Assembly (NCBI GenBank): GCA_029781135.1
Contig: JAKOXH010000071.1
Location: 175,825 to 239,824 of the forward strand
Reading direction: 5' to 3'
DNA from: Planctomycetota bacterium
Lineage (GTDB): Bacteria; Planctomycetota; Planctomycetia; Pirellulales; Lacipirellulaceae
DNA: 64,000 bases
A program made the translations under genes and the position numbers. The notes beneath the pieces are model-generated. The model saw nothing but the letters and a program-made list of their open reading frames with translations. It did not search any database and was not told the origin of the DNA. This document shows, piece by piece, positions 17,075 to 25,536 of the stretch. The stretch's first letter is position 1. Every line of letters begins with the position of its first letter.

Positions 17075-18685
17075 ATGGCTGCTGCCGATTCTCGTCACGT
17101 TATTTCGTGCCCGAAGTGCGGGGCGCGGTTCGCCGTAGCGGGCTCGTTAGCGGGCCGGAAGGCGCGGTGCGACGCGTGTGACGAAGCATTTGTGGTTCCG
17201 CGACTGGGCAAGGCGACGGAAGTGAAGCCACTTGGCACCGGAGAGCAGAAAAAGCAAAAGGCTCCGCCGCTTCAAGCATCGCCAGCGAAGCTGGCCGCTG
17301 CTCCGGCAATGGAAAAATCCGCGCAGTTGATTGGCTTGGAGTGCCGGGTGTGCGGCACGAGGTTGTATGGCCGCCGCGAGGACGTGGGGAAGAAGATCAA
17401 GTGCCCGGATTGTGGGGCCGGCACCGAGATTCCTCCGCCGCCCAAGCCGAAACCGCTCAATATGCCGGCAGCGCTGTTTGGTGAGCAGTATGAATTGTGG
17501 GATGCCGACGAAGCCCCACTGCCGAGTGAACTGGCGGCCACGCAGCCGAAGTACATTGCCGTGACGTGCAGGGTGTGCCAGTCACTCTTGTATGCAACCG
17601 AGGAACAAATCGGGCAGCAGATTCTGTGTACGGACTGCGGCACCAAGAACGTGGTGCCGTTGCCGAAGAACCCAGTGGTTCGGCCTTCGGTGCTTGCTGC
17701 GGACCGCGATACACCGCAGTTGGATGCGGCGGCGGCGCCCGGCGACCGGCCGGTGCTGATTCCGCGTACGCTGGGCACGTCGCTGGCCGAACAGCGGGGA
17801 GCGGAGGAATACGCGCGGGCGCGGGAAGAATCGCGTCGCACGGGCAAACCGATGACGATCGACGAGCGGGGCCGGCCAGTTCTGCCGAGGTTCCCGCTGC
17901 TCACGGGGATTTTGACATTCCCCTTTTTGCCCGGCGTCTTTGCGCGCTGGATGGCGCTCACGATTGGCCTCATGGTTTGGGCGTTGCCGTTAACGGACGG
18001 GTTGGAGAACCTGATCACCGCGATCGTTACCACCAGTGAAGCGCCGGGCATGTTTGCCGCGCTAATCGAAGTAATGTTGGGAGCGGTGGGGGCGATCCTT
18101 TGGTTTGCGGCTGCTTCGAATATTTTTGTGGCAATTGCGACTCAGAGTGCGGTGGGCGCGAATCGCATCGAAGAATGGCCGACCATGAACTTCCTCTCCT
18201 CGATGAGCGAGATGCTGCCAGTGGGAATTGCGATTCTCTTTGCGGCGGCCCCGGGATGGATGCTGTCGAAACTGATGGCGACGGAACCTTGGCAGACCGC
18301 CGCGATCACCGGAGGCTCGCTAGTCTTGGGCTTGCCACTGATTGTACTGTCTCAGTTTGCCGGCAGTTCGAACTGGGAGATTATTGATCCAAAGGTTTTC
18401 GGAGCGGCATTGCGGTGCCCATTTTCGATGCTGCTATTCTGGTTTGAGTCGCTGTGTTTGGTAGGTTTATGCGTTGCGGCGGGAGTGGCAGCGTGGAATT
18501 GGCATCCTTACCTACCGTTGGCGACGGCGCCCCTCGTGGTCGGTTGCATGATCTTGTACGCCCGATCGTTAGGACGGCTAGGCTGGCGATTGGCGGAGAA
18601 AATTGTGATTGAAGATCCGACGGCCGACGATGCGCCACAGGGGCCGAAGAACTATAATCCACCGCGAGGGAAGGCCGTGACGTAG
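17075..18685 (+). CDS. Multi-zinc-ribbon membrane protein
   Basis: A 536-residue protein. Three CxxC zinc ribbons of the MJ0042/zinc-finger type occupy the N-terminal half: CPKCGARF...CDACDEAF, CRVCGTRLY...CPDCGAG, and CRVCQSLLY...CTDCGTKN. A proline- and charge-rich linker follows. The C-terminal half (about 280-510) has roughly six to seven hydrophobic segments and sits in the inner membrane. Such ribbon-plus-membrane proteins are widespread in planctomycetes with no assigned role. Its TAG stop at 18683-18685 is part of a palindromic repeat. Confidence 0.8.
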   Translation: MAAADSRHVISCPKCGARFAVAGSLAGRKARCDACDEAFVVPRLGKATEVKPLGTGEQKKQKAPPLQASPAKLAAAPAMEKSAQLIGLECRVCGTRLYGRREDVGKKIKCPDCGAGTEIPPPPKPKPLNMPAALFGEQYELWDADEAPLPSELAATQPKYIAVTCRVCQSLLYATEEQIGQQILCTDCGTKNVVPLPKNPVVRPSVLAADRDTPQLDAAAAPGDRPVLIPRTLGTSLAEQRGAEEYARAREESRRTGKPMTIDERGRPVLPRFPLLTGILTFPFLPGVFARWMALTIGLMVWALPLTDGLENLITAIVTTSEAPGMFAALIEVMLGAVGAILWFAAASNIFVAIATQSAVGANRIEEWPTMNFLSSMSEMLPVGIAILFAAAPGWMLSKLMATEPWQTAAITGGSLVLGLPLIVLSQFAGSSNWEIIDPKVFGAALRCPFSMLLFWFESLCLVGLCVAAGVAAWNWHPYLPLATAPLVVGCMILYARSLGRLGWRLAEKIVIEDPTADDAPQGPKNYNPPRGKAVT

Positions 18686-18764
18686 GTCAGGCTTTAGCCT
18701 GACGTGCCAGCGGTGTGCGGCGCGCACCTTTCACAGGACGGGTCAGACTGAAGCCTGACCTACG
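18681..18764. repeat. Palindromic repeat at convergent gene ends, providing both stop codons
   Basis: Outer arms CGTAGGTCAGGC and GCCTGACCTACG, each with its own inner stem (GTCAGGCTTTAGCCTGAC at the left). The TAG of CGTAGG is the stop of the gene on the left; on the other strand the matching CGTAGG supplies the stop of purQ at 18760-18762. It may also serve as a bidirectional terminator. Confidence 0.8.
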
Positions 18765-19605
18765 CGAAGTACTGCACGGCGTTTTGGAAGACGCGGAGGC
18801 CGTCGCAGGCAGGGCGGGCGGGTTCGCGGGTCCAGCGGGGGTGCTGGGTCCAATCGACGAAGCGCTCGGGGTGAGGCATCAAGCCGAGCACGCGGCCGGA
18901 TTCGTCGCAGATGCCGGCGAGGTCGCTTTGGGCGCCGTTGGGGTTGGCGGGGTAGGGAACGGTGGGTGAGATTGCTGCAAATGGGGAATGGGGAGTGGGG
19001 AGTGGGGAATGCTGGTTGGAATCCGCAATCCGCAATCCGCAATCCGCAATTGGCGAATAGCGGATTACGAATTGGCCGTTGTTGGCCAGGCGGTGGAACG
19101 TCGTTTCGTCGCGGGTGACGAACTTGCCTTCGCCGTGGGCGACGGGGAGTTCCATTTCCTGGATGCCTTGGAGAAAAATGCATTTGCCAGGCTCAACGGC
19201 GAGGCGGACCCAGCGGGCTTCGAAGTGGCCGGAATCGTTGAGCGTGAGCGTGGCGGTGGGGCCATGGGCATCGGCGGCAGCGAGGAGGTTTGTTTTTAGT
19301 AGGACTTGAAAACCGTTGCAGATGCCGATGATGAGCTTGCCGGCTTCGCGGAACGTGGCGAGCGTTTCGGCCAGGTGATGTTGAATCTGATTGCCCAAAA
19401 TGCGTCCGGCGGCAATGTCGTCCCCATAACTGAAACCGCCCGCAATGCAGAGAATTTGGAAATCGCCGAGAAGCCGCGGCTCTTCCAGCACGCGATTGAT
19501 GTGCCAGCGCTCGGCGGCGCCGCCGGCCAGTTCGAAGGCGTGAGCGGTTTCGACATCGCAGTTGGTGCCAGGAGCTCGGAGGATGAGGACGCGAGGTTGT
19601 GTCAT
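18760..19605 (-). CDS. purQ: Phosphoribosylformylglycinamidine synthase, glutaminase subunit, with in-frame repeat insertion
   Basis: Class I glutamine amidotransferase subunit that supplies ammonia to PurL in the fourth step of purine synthesis. The nucleophile elbow GICNGFQ and the His-Glu pair in MPHPER are present, as are APGTNCD at the N-terminus and PANPNGA near the C-terminus. The ATG at 19605 is used; a TTG lies two codons upstream. The 281-residue length exceeds the usual size because residues about 185-208 and their surroundings are encoded by a repeat (18979-19050), inserted between the VIRY strand and PANPNGA. The product probably remains functional. Confidence 0.93.
   Translation of the reverse strand: MTQPRVLILRAPGTNCDVETAHAFELAGGAAERWHINRVLEEPRLLGDFQILCIAGGFSYGDDIAAGRILGNQIQHHLAETLATFREAGKLIIGICNGFQVLLKTNLLAAADAHGPTATLTLNDSGHFEARWVRLAVEPGKCIFLQGIQEMELPVAHGEGKFVTRDETTFHRLANNGQFVIRYSPIADCGLRIADSNQHSPLPTPHSPFAAISPTVPYPANPNGAQSDLAGICDESGRVLGLMPHPERFVDWTQHPRWTREPARPACDGLRVFQNAVQYFA
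18979..19050. repeat. Intragenic repeat in purQ (GGGGAATGGGGAGT and ATCCGCA tracts)
   Basis: A tract of GGGGAGT-type units (18980-19010) is followed by four tandem AATCCGC units (19020-19050). The second tract belongs to the same family as the repeats inside purL at 20782-20867 and 22497-22572. It is translated in frame as a loop of about 24 residues. Confidence 0.8.
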
Positions 19606-19616
19606 CGTCAATCGTT

Positions 19617-19690
19617 AGTTAGCGTCGGCGGCGACGCCGAATCAACTTGTTCCAGGTAACGCGCTCCGCTCGCGCGTCGCGGCTAAACGT
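19617..19690. repeat. Palindromic repeat, TTAGCGTCGGC...GCGGCTAAACG family
   Basis: It sits between purL and purQ. The left end GTTAGCGTCGGCGGCGACGCC and right end GCGTCGCGGCTAAACG are imperfect inverted arms. The same family is at 42790-42887, with a half copy at 8359-8390. The operon is therefore interrupted by a stem-loop upstream of purQ. Confidence 0.75.
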
Positions 19691-19703
19691 AAGTGGTGTG
19701 GTT

Positions 19704-22700
19704 TTACCAGCGCAGGGTTGCTTGCCAGGCTTCTTTCAAGTCGAAAATGTTCGCGTCGATAAGGCCGATGCCGCCGGACATGATTTTTAGCCGCGGCTCA
19801 TCGCTGACGCGGCCGATGTATGCGATGGGGATGCCTTCAAAATGCTTCTCGAACGATTCCGCACTCCCAGCCTCGACTTCGCACAAGAAGCGCGTATTGG
19901 ATTCACTGAAGAGGCGGGGGATGTCGCCGATGGAGCCGGCGGGGGTGCGGATAGTGCCGATATCGAGGCGGGCACCCAAACCGCCCGCAAACGCCATTTC
20001 CGCGGCGGCGACGGCGAGGCCGCCTTCACTGAGATCGTGACACGCGCGAACGAGGCCTGCTTGAATGGCACCATGCATCGCCGCGAACGTGTTGCGGGCG
20101 AGTTGCGGGTTGACCGTCGGCACCTGGCCGCCAACGAGGTCGTTCACTAGGGCGTAATGCGAGCCGCCGAGTTCATCGCGAGTTTCGCCGATGAGGTAAA
20201 TCGAATTGCCCGAGCGTTTGAAATCCATCGTGACGCATTTTGAAACGTCGTCGATCTGCCCCATCGCGCTGATGAGCAGCGAGGGAGGAATTGCGATCGT
20301 TTGCCGTTGGCCGGCCGCGTCGTGGTAGCTGAATTCGTTGTTGAGGCTATCCTTGCCGCTGATGAACGGCGTGCCGAGGGCGATCGAAACGTCGTAGCAC
20401 GCGAGAGCCGCGCGGACAAGGCTGCCGAGCGTTTCGGGCCGTTCGCAATCGCCCCAGCAAAAGTTATCGAGGATGGCGATGCGGGCTGGGTCGGCACCGA
20501 CGGCCACGCAGTTGCGGACGGCTTCGTCGATCGCGCTGGCGGCCATGTGGTAGGGATCAAAATCGCCATAGCGGGGGTTCATGCCACAAGAGATGACGAT
20601 GCCGCGACGCGAGTGGAGCACGGGGCGGAGCACGGCGGCATCGCTGGGTCCATCGTTCGCGATGCCGACGAGCGGCTTCACCACGCTGCCGCCCTGCACT
20701 TCATGATCGTATTGGTGGATGATCCACTCTTTGCTGGCGACGTTCGGCGAGCCGAGAATGCGAAGGAGATCGCGGGTAAAGTTCCGGATTTCGGATTGCG
20801 GATTTCGGATCGCGGATTGTTGGACGTTTCTTCCAGTCCGCAATCCGCATTCCGCAATCCGCAGTTGTTCTAATGGCCGCTTCTCGAAGACCGCATTCCG
20901 GACGACTGGCGGGCGGCCTTTGTGCAAGAAGTGCATATCGAGGTCGGCGACACGATGCTCGTGATAGTAAAGTTGGAGGCGACCGCTCGGCACGAATTGG
21001 CCGATGACGGTGGCCTCCACATTTTCGGAGCGGCACAGCGATTCGAGCTCCGGCCAGTGGTTTTCCGAAACGGCGAGGACCATGCGCTCTTGGGCTTCCG
21101 AGATCCAGATTTCGGTATAGGAGAGGCCTTCATACTTGAGCGGTGCGCGGTCGAGATGGACTTCGGCGCCGATTTTTTCGCCCATTTCGCCGACGGCGCT
21201 GCTGAAACCCCCGGCGCCGCAATCGGTAACGGCGTTGAACAGGCCCCGGTCGCGGGCGGTGAGCAGCACATCGAGGACTTTCTTCTCCTCGATGGCGTTG
21301 CCAATTTGCACCGCGCCGCCGGAAATGTGTTCGCTTTGGCTGGTTAATTCAGCGCTGGAGAACGTGGCGCCGTGGATGCCATCGCGACCGGTGCGGCCAC
21401 CGACGGCGACGATGAGGTCGCCCGGCTGGGCGCATTTGTGCGACTTATCGCACGGAATGAGCCCGACGCTGCCGCAGTAAACGAGCGGATTGCCAAGATA
21501 TCGTTCATCAAAATAGACTGCACCGTTGACGGTGGGAATCCCCATGCGATTGCCGTAATCGCGGACACCTTCAACAACGCCACGCATCACGCGGCGGGGG
21601 TGGAGGACGCCGGGAGGGAGAGAAGAGACAGGGAGACAAGGAGACAAGGAGACAGGGAGAGGGGCGGACGCTAGATCGCTCCTTGTCTCCGTGTCTCCTT
21701 GTCTCCTTGTCTGCAGCTCCGGTGGCGCGAAGCAAAATACATCCGTGCTGCAGATGGGTTTCGCCCCCAGGCCGGTGCCCATGATATCGCGGATGACGCC
21801 GCCGATGCCGGTGTTCGCGCCGCCGTAGGGCTCAAGTGCCGAGGGGTGGTTGTGCGTTTCGACTTTGAACGCGATGTTGAACTCGTCGGTAAAGCGCACG
21901 ACGCCGGCGTTATCCTCGAAGACACTCACGCACCAATCGTTGGGGCCGAGGTCGGCGCGAATCTTCTGCGTGGCGGCGAAAATCGTTTCCTTCAGCATAT
22001 TGCCGAATTGGCGCTCGCCGTTTTCATCGCGATAGGCAATGCGGCCCGCCAGCGTCTTATGGCTGCAGTGTTCGCTCCAGGTCTGGGCGATCGTTTCGAG
22101 TTCGATGTCGGTCGGCTCGCGGCCGAGATCGCGGTAATACTGGCGAACAGTTTGCATCTCGGCAAGTTGGAGATAGAGTTGACCTTCACGGCTTAGCCGC
22201 ATGAGAGCCACATCGTCGAGGTCGCGGACGGCGGTGGTGCGGAGTTCGAACTTATAGGGATGGCCGAGTTCGAGGCGGTCGAGCGCCAGCGGCCCGAAGT
22301 AGACTTGCTCGATCGCGTCGTTGGCGAGCAGTCGTTCGCCGAGCGTTTTGGCCTGAGCGTCACTGACACCGCTGAACCAGTATTTGCGGATCGTGGCAAA
22401 GGCCTCGGGATGAACTCCCAGGTCGGCCGCGGCGGTGAGCGCGCTTTGGGAGACCGGGTCCATGACGCCGGGCTTGAGCAGGACCGTGACGAGATGCGAT
22501 TGCGGATTGCGAATTGCGGATTGCGGATTGACAGAACCGAGTCCGCGATCCGCAATCCGCAATCCGCAATCGTTCAATTGAGGTTCGCCAACTCTTCCGA
22601 TGATGGCGCGTTCGACAACGGAGTCGGCCAGCAATTCGCTTGCGAGTTTCTCAATCGTGGCGCGGTCGAGCGTGGCACCTTGAACGAGGTAGCCGCGGGC

Positions 22701-22814
22701 GGTAGCGGCTTGGAGCGAATCGGCCAAACCAAGGTCGTGAGCGGTATGCGCTAGCCGTTCGGCCGCGCGGTCTGGCTCTCCCTCGCCGGGGTGAATATCA
22801 ATCTCCCAGAGCAT
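19704..22814 (-). CDS. purL: Phosphoribosylformylglycinamidine synthase large subunit with N-terminal PurS-like domains and three in-frame repeats
   Basis: Converts FGAR to FGAM with ATP and ammonia from PurQ. The PurL core shows HNHPSALEPYGGANTG, DCGAGGFSSAVGEMG, ACHDLSEGGLAVAAAEMA and FISGKDSLNNEFS. The N-terminus holds two PurS-like units (residues about 1-75 and 107-175), the second opening with VTVLLKPGVMDPVS. Three repeat-derived insertions lie at residues about 81-106, 367-397 and 649-677, each at a linker or loop. The ATG at 22814 (GTG at 22823 is possible) lies inside the end of tyrA, so translation is probably coupled. The length (1036 residues) is above the small PurL type because of the fusion and insertions. 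Confidence 0.93.
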   Translation of the reverse strand: MLWEIDIHPGEGEPDRAAERLAHTAHDLGLADSLQAATARGYLVQGATLDRATIEKLASELLADSVVERAIIGRVGEPQLNDCGLRIADRGLGSVNPQSAIRNPQSHLVTVLLKPGVMDPVSQSALTAAADLGVHPEAFATIRKYWFSGVSDAQAKTLGERLLANDAIEQVYFGPLALDRLELGHPYKFELRTTAVRDLDDVALMRLSREGQLYLQLAEMQTVRQYYRDLGREPTDIELETIAQTWSEHCSHKTLAGRIAYRDENGERQFGNMLKETIFAATQKIRADLGPNDWCVSVFEDNAGVVRFTDEFNIAFKVETHNHPSALEPYGGANTGIGGVIRDIMGTGLGAKPICSTDVFCFAPPELQTRRQGDTETRSDLASAPLPVSLSPCLPVSSLPPGVLHPRRVMRGVVEGVRDYGNRMGIPTVNGAVYFDERYLGNPLVYCGSVGLIPCDKSHKCAQPGDLIVAVGGRTGRDGIHGATFSSAELTSQSEHISGGAVQIGNAIEEKKVLDVLLTARDRGLFNAVTDCGAGGFSSAVGEMGEKIGAEVHLDRAPLKYEGLSYTEIWISEAQERMVLAVSENHWPELESLCRSENVEATVIGQFVPSGRLQLYYHEHRVADLDMHFLHKGRPPVVRNAVFEKRPLEQLRIAECGLRTGRNVQQSAIRNPQSEIRNFTRDLLRILGSPNVASKEWIIHQYDHEVQGGSVVKPLVGIANDGPSDAAVLRPVLHSRRGIVISCGMNPRYGDFDPYHMAASAIDEAVRNCVAVGADPARIAILDNFCWGDCERPETLGSLVRAALACYDVSIALGTPFISGKDSLNNEFSYHDAAGQRQTIAIPPSLLISAMGQIDDVSKCVTMDFKRSGNSIYLIGETRDELGGSHYALVNDLVGGQVPTVNPQLARNTFAAMHGAIQAGLVRACHDLSEGGLAVAAAEMAFAGGLGARLDIGTIRTPAGSIGDIPRLFSESNTRFLCEVEAGSAESFEKHFEGIPIAYIGRVSDEPRLKIMSGGIGLIDANIFDLKEAWQATLRW
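20782..20867. repeat. Intragenic repeat in purL, copy 3 (GGATTTCGGATTGCGG)
   Basis: Inverted arms of the ATCCGCA family: tandem GGATTTCGGATTGCGG on the left and TCCGCAATCCGCATTCCGCA on the right. It encodes an in-frame insert between the two halves of PurL. Confidence 0.85.
21621..21712. repeat. Intragenic repeat in purL, copy 2 (GGAGACAAGGAGACA)
   Basis: Left arm of tandem GGAGACAA units (21631-21660) and right arm of CTCCTTGTCTCC units (21679-21712) form a long stem. It encodes a Ser/Pro/Arg-rich in-frame insert in a PurL loop. Its sequence family differs from the other two purL insertions. Confidence 0.85.
22497..22572. repeat. Intragenic repeat in purL, copy 1 (CGATTGCGGATTGCG)
   Basis: Arms CGATTGCGGATTGCGAATTG and CGCAATCCGCAATCG are nearly perfect inverses. 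The 76-base element lies exactly between the two PurS-like units of PurL. Confidence 0.88.
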
Positions 22815-23661
22815 CGCGTTCACGTTTCCTTCTAGCCGCGAGTTCCAAAATCGTCATGAGGCATTCGTTATCGCCCTGCTCTAAACTCCTGCGGAATTCG
22901 TCGAGCGATTTGTCGAGCCGGGCGAGCGCTTCGAGCACATGTTGCCGGTTGGCCGTGAAGATGGCGTGCCACAGCGCGGGGTCGCCACCGGCGATGCGGG
23001 TGGAATCACGCCAACCACCGGCGGCGAAGGGCAACAGGTCGCTTGGTGTGGCGGCAGCCAGGGCGACGGCCGCGGCATGTGGCAAGTGGCTAGTCACAGC
23101 GAGGGCCGCATCGTGTTCGCCGGGCGACATGGTGCGGACGTTCGCGCCAAGATTCTCCCAAAAGCCGCTCACTTCGGTCACGGCCGCTGGGCGAGTGTGT
23201 TCGGTCGGCGTGATCACGACCAGGCGATCTTCGAACATATCGGCCCGGCCGTGCTCAGGGCCCGTCCGGTGGTCGCCGGTAATCGGGTGGCTGCCGACGA
23301 AGCGGGGGCCACTGCGGCGGGTGGCGAGACCGGCATCGACGGCGGCAACGATCGCGGCCTTCGTGCTGCCGGCATCGGTGATGAGCGAGCCGGCCGGGCA
23401 AGCAGTCGATGCCTGCAGCACCTTTTCGGCGATGGAATCGACGGGGGTGGCGACGATGACCAGCTGAGCCTGGGCGACCCCGTTCGCGAGGTTCGTCACG
23501 CCGTTATCGATCGCGCCGATCGTTCGCGCGGCATCGAGGCTCTGTTGCCGTCGGCCCACACCGACGATTTTGTTCGCCAGGCGTCGCTCGCGAAGCGCAA
23601 GGCCGATCGACCCGCCAATCAACCCTACGCCGACAATGGCTACCGTATCGTACTCGGCCAT
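22798..23661 (-). CDS. tyrA: Prephenate dehydrogenase
   Basis: Converts prephenate to 4-hydroxyphenylpyruvate in tyrosine synthesis, using NAD(P). The dinucleotide-binding motif VGVGLIGGSIGLAL is at residues 10-23, followed by VGVGRRQQSL, ATPVDSI, DAGSTKAAIV and the catalytic-region GSHPITGDHRTGPEHGR. The helical dimerisation domain (SHLPHAAAVALA, FAAGGWRDSTRIAGGDP) follows. The 287-residue length is normal for the stand-alone form. It overlaps the start of purL by 17 bases or more and is the first gene of a tyrA-purL-purQ unit. Confidence 0.93.
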   Translation of the reverse strand: MAEYDTVAIVGVGLIGGSIGLALRERRLANKIVGVGRRQQSLDAARTIGAIDNGVTNLANGVAQAQLVIVATPVDSIAEKVLQASTACPAGSLITDAGSTKAAIVAAVDAGLATRRSGPRFVGSHPITGDHRTGPEHGRADMFEDRLVVITPTEHTRPAAVTEVSGFWENLGANVRTMSPGEHDAALAVTSHLPHAAAVALAAATPSDLLPFAAGGWRDSTRIAGGDPALWHAIFTANRQHVLEALARLDKSLDEFRRSLEQGDNECLMTILELAARRKRERDALGD

Positions 23662-24170
23662 GTGGGAATTCTAAAGTGCAGCGGGCGGTTCAGGGAGGGG
23701 GAGGGGGCGGACATCGCAATGGAATTCCCACCGATTTTGCGAGTTGTTCGAACGCTGCCGAGTTCGGCTATAGAAATCCGGTGGTCCGCACTTGGGAGAA
23801 TCCGGCGACACGATAATAGCGATCGCAGCGGTGGTGAGGTTTGCGCCGCGATTGGCTAATTGTCTAGTGCGGCAAACATTTTTGTCGTGAAGATCGTATT
23901 CCAACTTCGATCTGCGCAAGGCGATCGCATTTTCGCGCTCAAATTCTCTGCAACTGCTCAGGTTGACAATGTCGGACCACCTGCTGTTTGGGTCTGCCGT
24001 CGGTTCCGAACATAACGACAACATTCTTTAAAACTTGCGCTCGCAAACATTTGCATTTCGGTCCTATAATTAAGCCGATGGGGTTATTTAAGTCGTCCGT
24101 TTTACGCGGGCGAAACGCCATCCAAAAAACACACTAGGCCAGGAGGCCTACGACCAGGGGGGTCGGGTCT
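23662..24170. other. Divergent promoter region, no gene recognised
   Basis: The 509-base gap separates the divergent tyrA operon and the DUF1573 gene and probably holds both promoters. Two small stem-loops lie at its right end: TAGGCC-AGGA-GGCCTA at 24135-24150 and CGACC-AGGGG-GGTCG at 24151-24165, just before the ATG at 24171. Nothing else stands out, and the region is more AT-rich than its neighbours. Confidence 0.5.
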
Positions 24171-25283
24171 ATGCGTATGCGTATTCTGAGTATTGCCGCT
24201 GCAGTTGTTGTTGCGTTGGCTACCAACTCGTGTTTTGCCGAAGCTTGGGTCACCAAGATGTTTTCGGAAACGAAATATGACTTCGGCACGGTGGCCCGAG
24301 GCGCCGATACCGTCCACAAATTCGCAATCAAGAATATTTATAAGCAAGATATTGAACTGCTGAGTGTCAGCACGAGTTGTGGTTGCACCACGCCGACGAT
24401 TGACAAGAAGGTGCTGAAGACAGGCGACATTGGCTATCTTACGGCGACGTTCAATACGCGCACGTTCACCGGTATCCATGGTGCGACCTTGACTGTGATG
24501 ATTCGTTGGAACGACAACGGCAATTGGCGGCATGCCGAAGGTCAAGTGCGCGTGGATGGAAACATTCGGAGCGATGTGGTATTTACGCCAGGTGCCGTTA
24601 ACTTCGACAAGGTTGATCAGGGCAAATCGGCGGCACAGAAAGTCGAAGTCACCTATCGGGGCCGCTCGAGTTGGAAAATCGTCGACGTGCGCGGCGCCAG
24701 CGATGCCCTCGAAGTCGAGATGAAGGAAAAACAACGGTACTCGGGTTATGTTGCTTATGATTTGCTCGTGCGGTTGAAGGACTCAGCCAGCGCCGGTGTG
24801 CTGAACGAACAACTTGTACTGGTGACGAACGACGACGAGAACCCGCGGATTCCGATTTATGTGGGCGGTCAAGTTGTGTCGCAGCTTTCGATCTCGCCTG
24901 AGTCGGTGATGTTCAATAGCGTAACCCAAGGTGAACAGGCCACGCGCCGAATTCTCGTTCGGGGCCAAGCTCCCTTCAAGATCGTTGCGATTCAATGCGA
25001 CGACGAACAAAGCTTTGCGTTTTCGACCGATAGCGAGTCGAAGGCCTCTCACGTCGTTGAAATCAAATTCAATGCGAAGAAGGGTGCGGGAGATATCAAG
25101 CAGCCGATTCATATTACGACCGACCTGGGCAACAAGTTGCAAGCAACGGTGACGGCTTACGGGACAATCGTGCCGGGTGAAACACAACCCACGGCAACCG
25201 ATACGAAGGTTGCCAAGCCGGCGGCCGATGCTGGCAGTGCAGCTACCACGGAGTCGGCAGCGGGCAGCGTGGCGCGGCAATAG
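24171..25283 (+). CDS. Exported DUF1573 protein
   Basis: A 370-residue protein with a signal peptide (residues about 1-23). Residues about 35-115 form the DUF1573 immunoglobulin-like domain: YDFGTVARGADTVHKFAIKN, followed by the signature SVSTSCGCTTP with its two cysteines. Two further Ig-like stretches follow (VNFDKVDQGKSA, and VMFNSVTQGEQATRRILVRG), then an Ala/Thr-rich tail. DUF1573 proteins are abundant in planctomycetes and Bacteroidetes and may be envelope proteins; their function is unproven. The upstream leader has two small stem-loops. Confidence 0.88.
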   Translation: MRMRILSIAAAVVVALATNSCFAEAWVTKMFSETKYDFGTVARGADTVHKFAIKNIYKQDIELLSVSTSCGCTTPTIDKKVLKTGDIGYLTATFNTRTFTGIHGATLTVMIRWNDNGNWRHAEGQVRVDGNIRSDVVFTPGAVNFDKVDQGKSAAQKVEVTYRGRSSWKIVDVRGASDALEVEMKEKQRYSGYVAYDLLVRLKDSASAGVLNEQLVLVTNDDENPRIPIYVGGQVVSQLSISPESVMFNSVTQGEQATRRILVRGQAPFKIVAIQCDDEQSFAFSTDSESKASHVVEIKFNAKKGAGDIKQPIHITTDLGNKLQATVTAYGTIVPGETQPTATDTKVAKPAADAGSAATTESAAGSVARQ

Positions 25284-25536
25284 CGGATCGGGTGGCGGGG
25301 CGTTTCAGCCCGCCGTTTCCTTCTTCAATAGGGCATTGCTTTGTTGCGCGCATCGCTCGCGATTTGCGGCAGGGTAATAATCCCGAAGTGCCAAAGTGCG
25401 AACGAGTGCTTGCATCCTGGTATCCTGCTGCGACACCTCGAATTGACAGCATTTGCGTAGCTCGGAATAATCCGCGCCTCTTCACGTTCCGAGGTTCTCG
25501 TCTTTACATTCGCGCTCGCGCGCGCCTTGCGGGAAG

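Noticed and set aside
22497..22572. Frame-preserving purL insertion as an intein or intron
   Set aside because: Far too short, lacks splicing motifs, and the arms form a simple palindrome.
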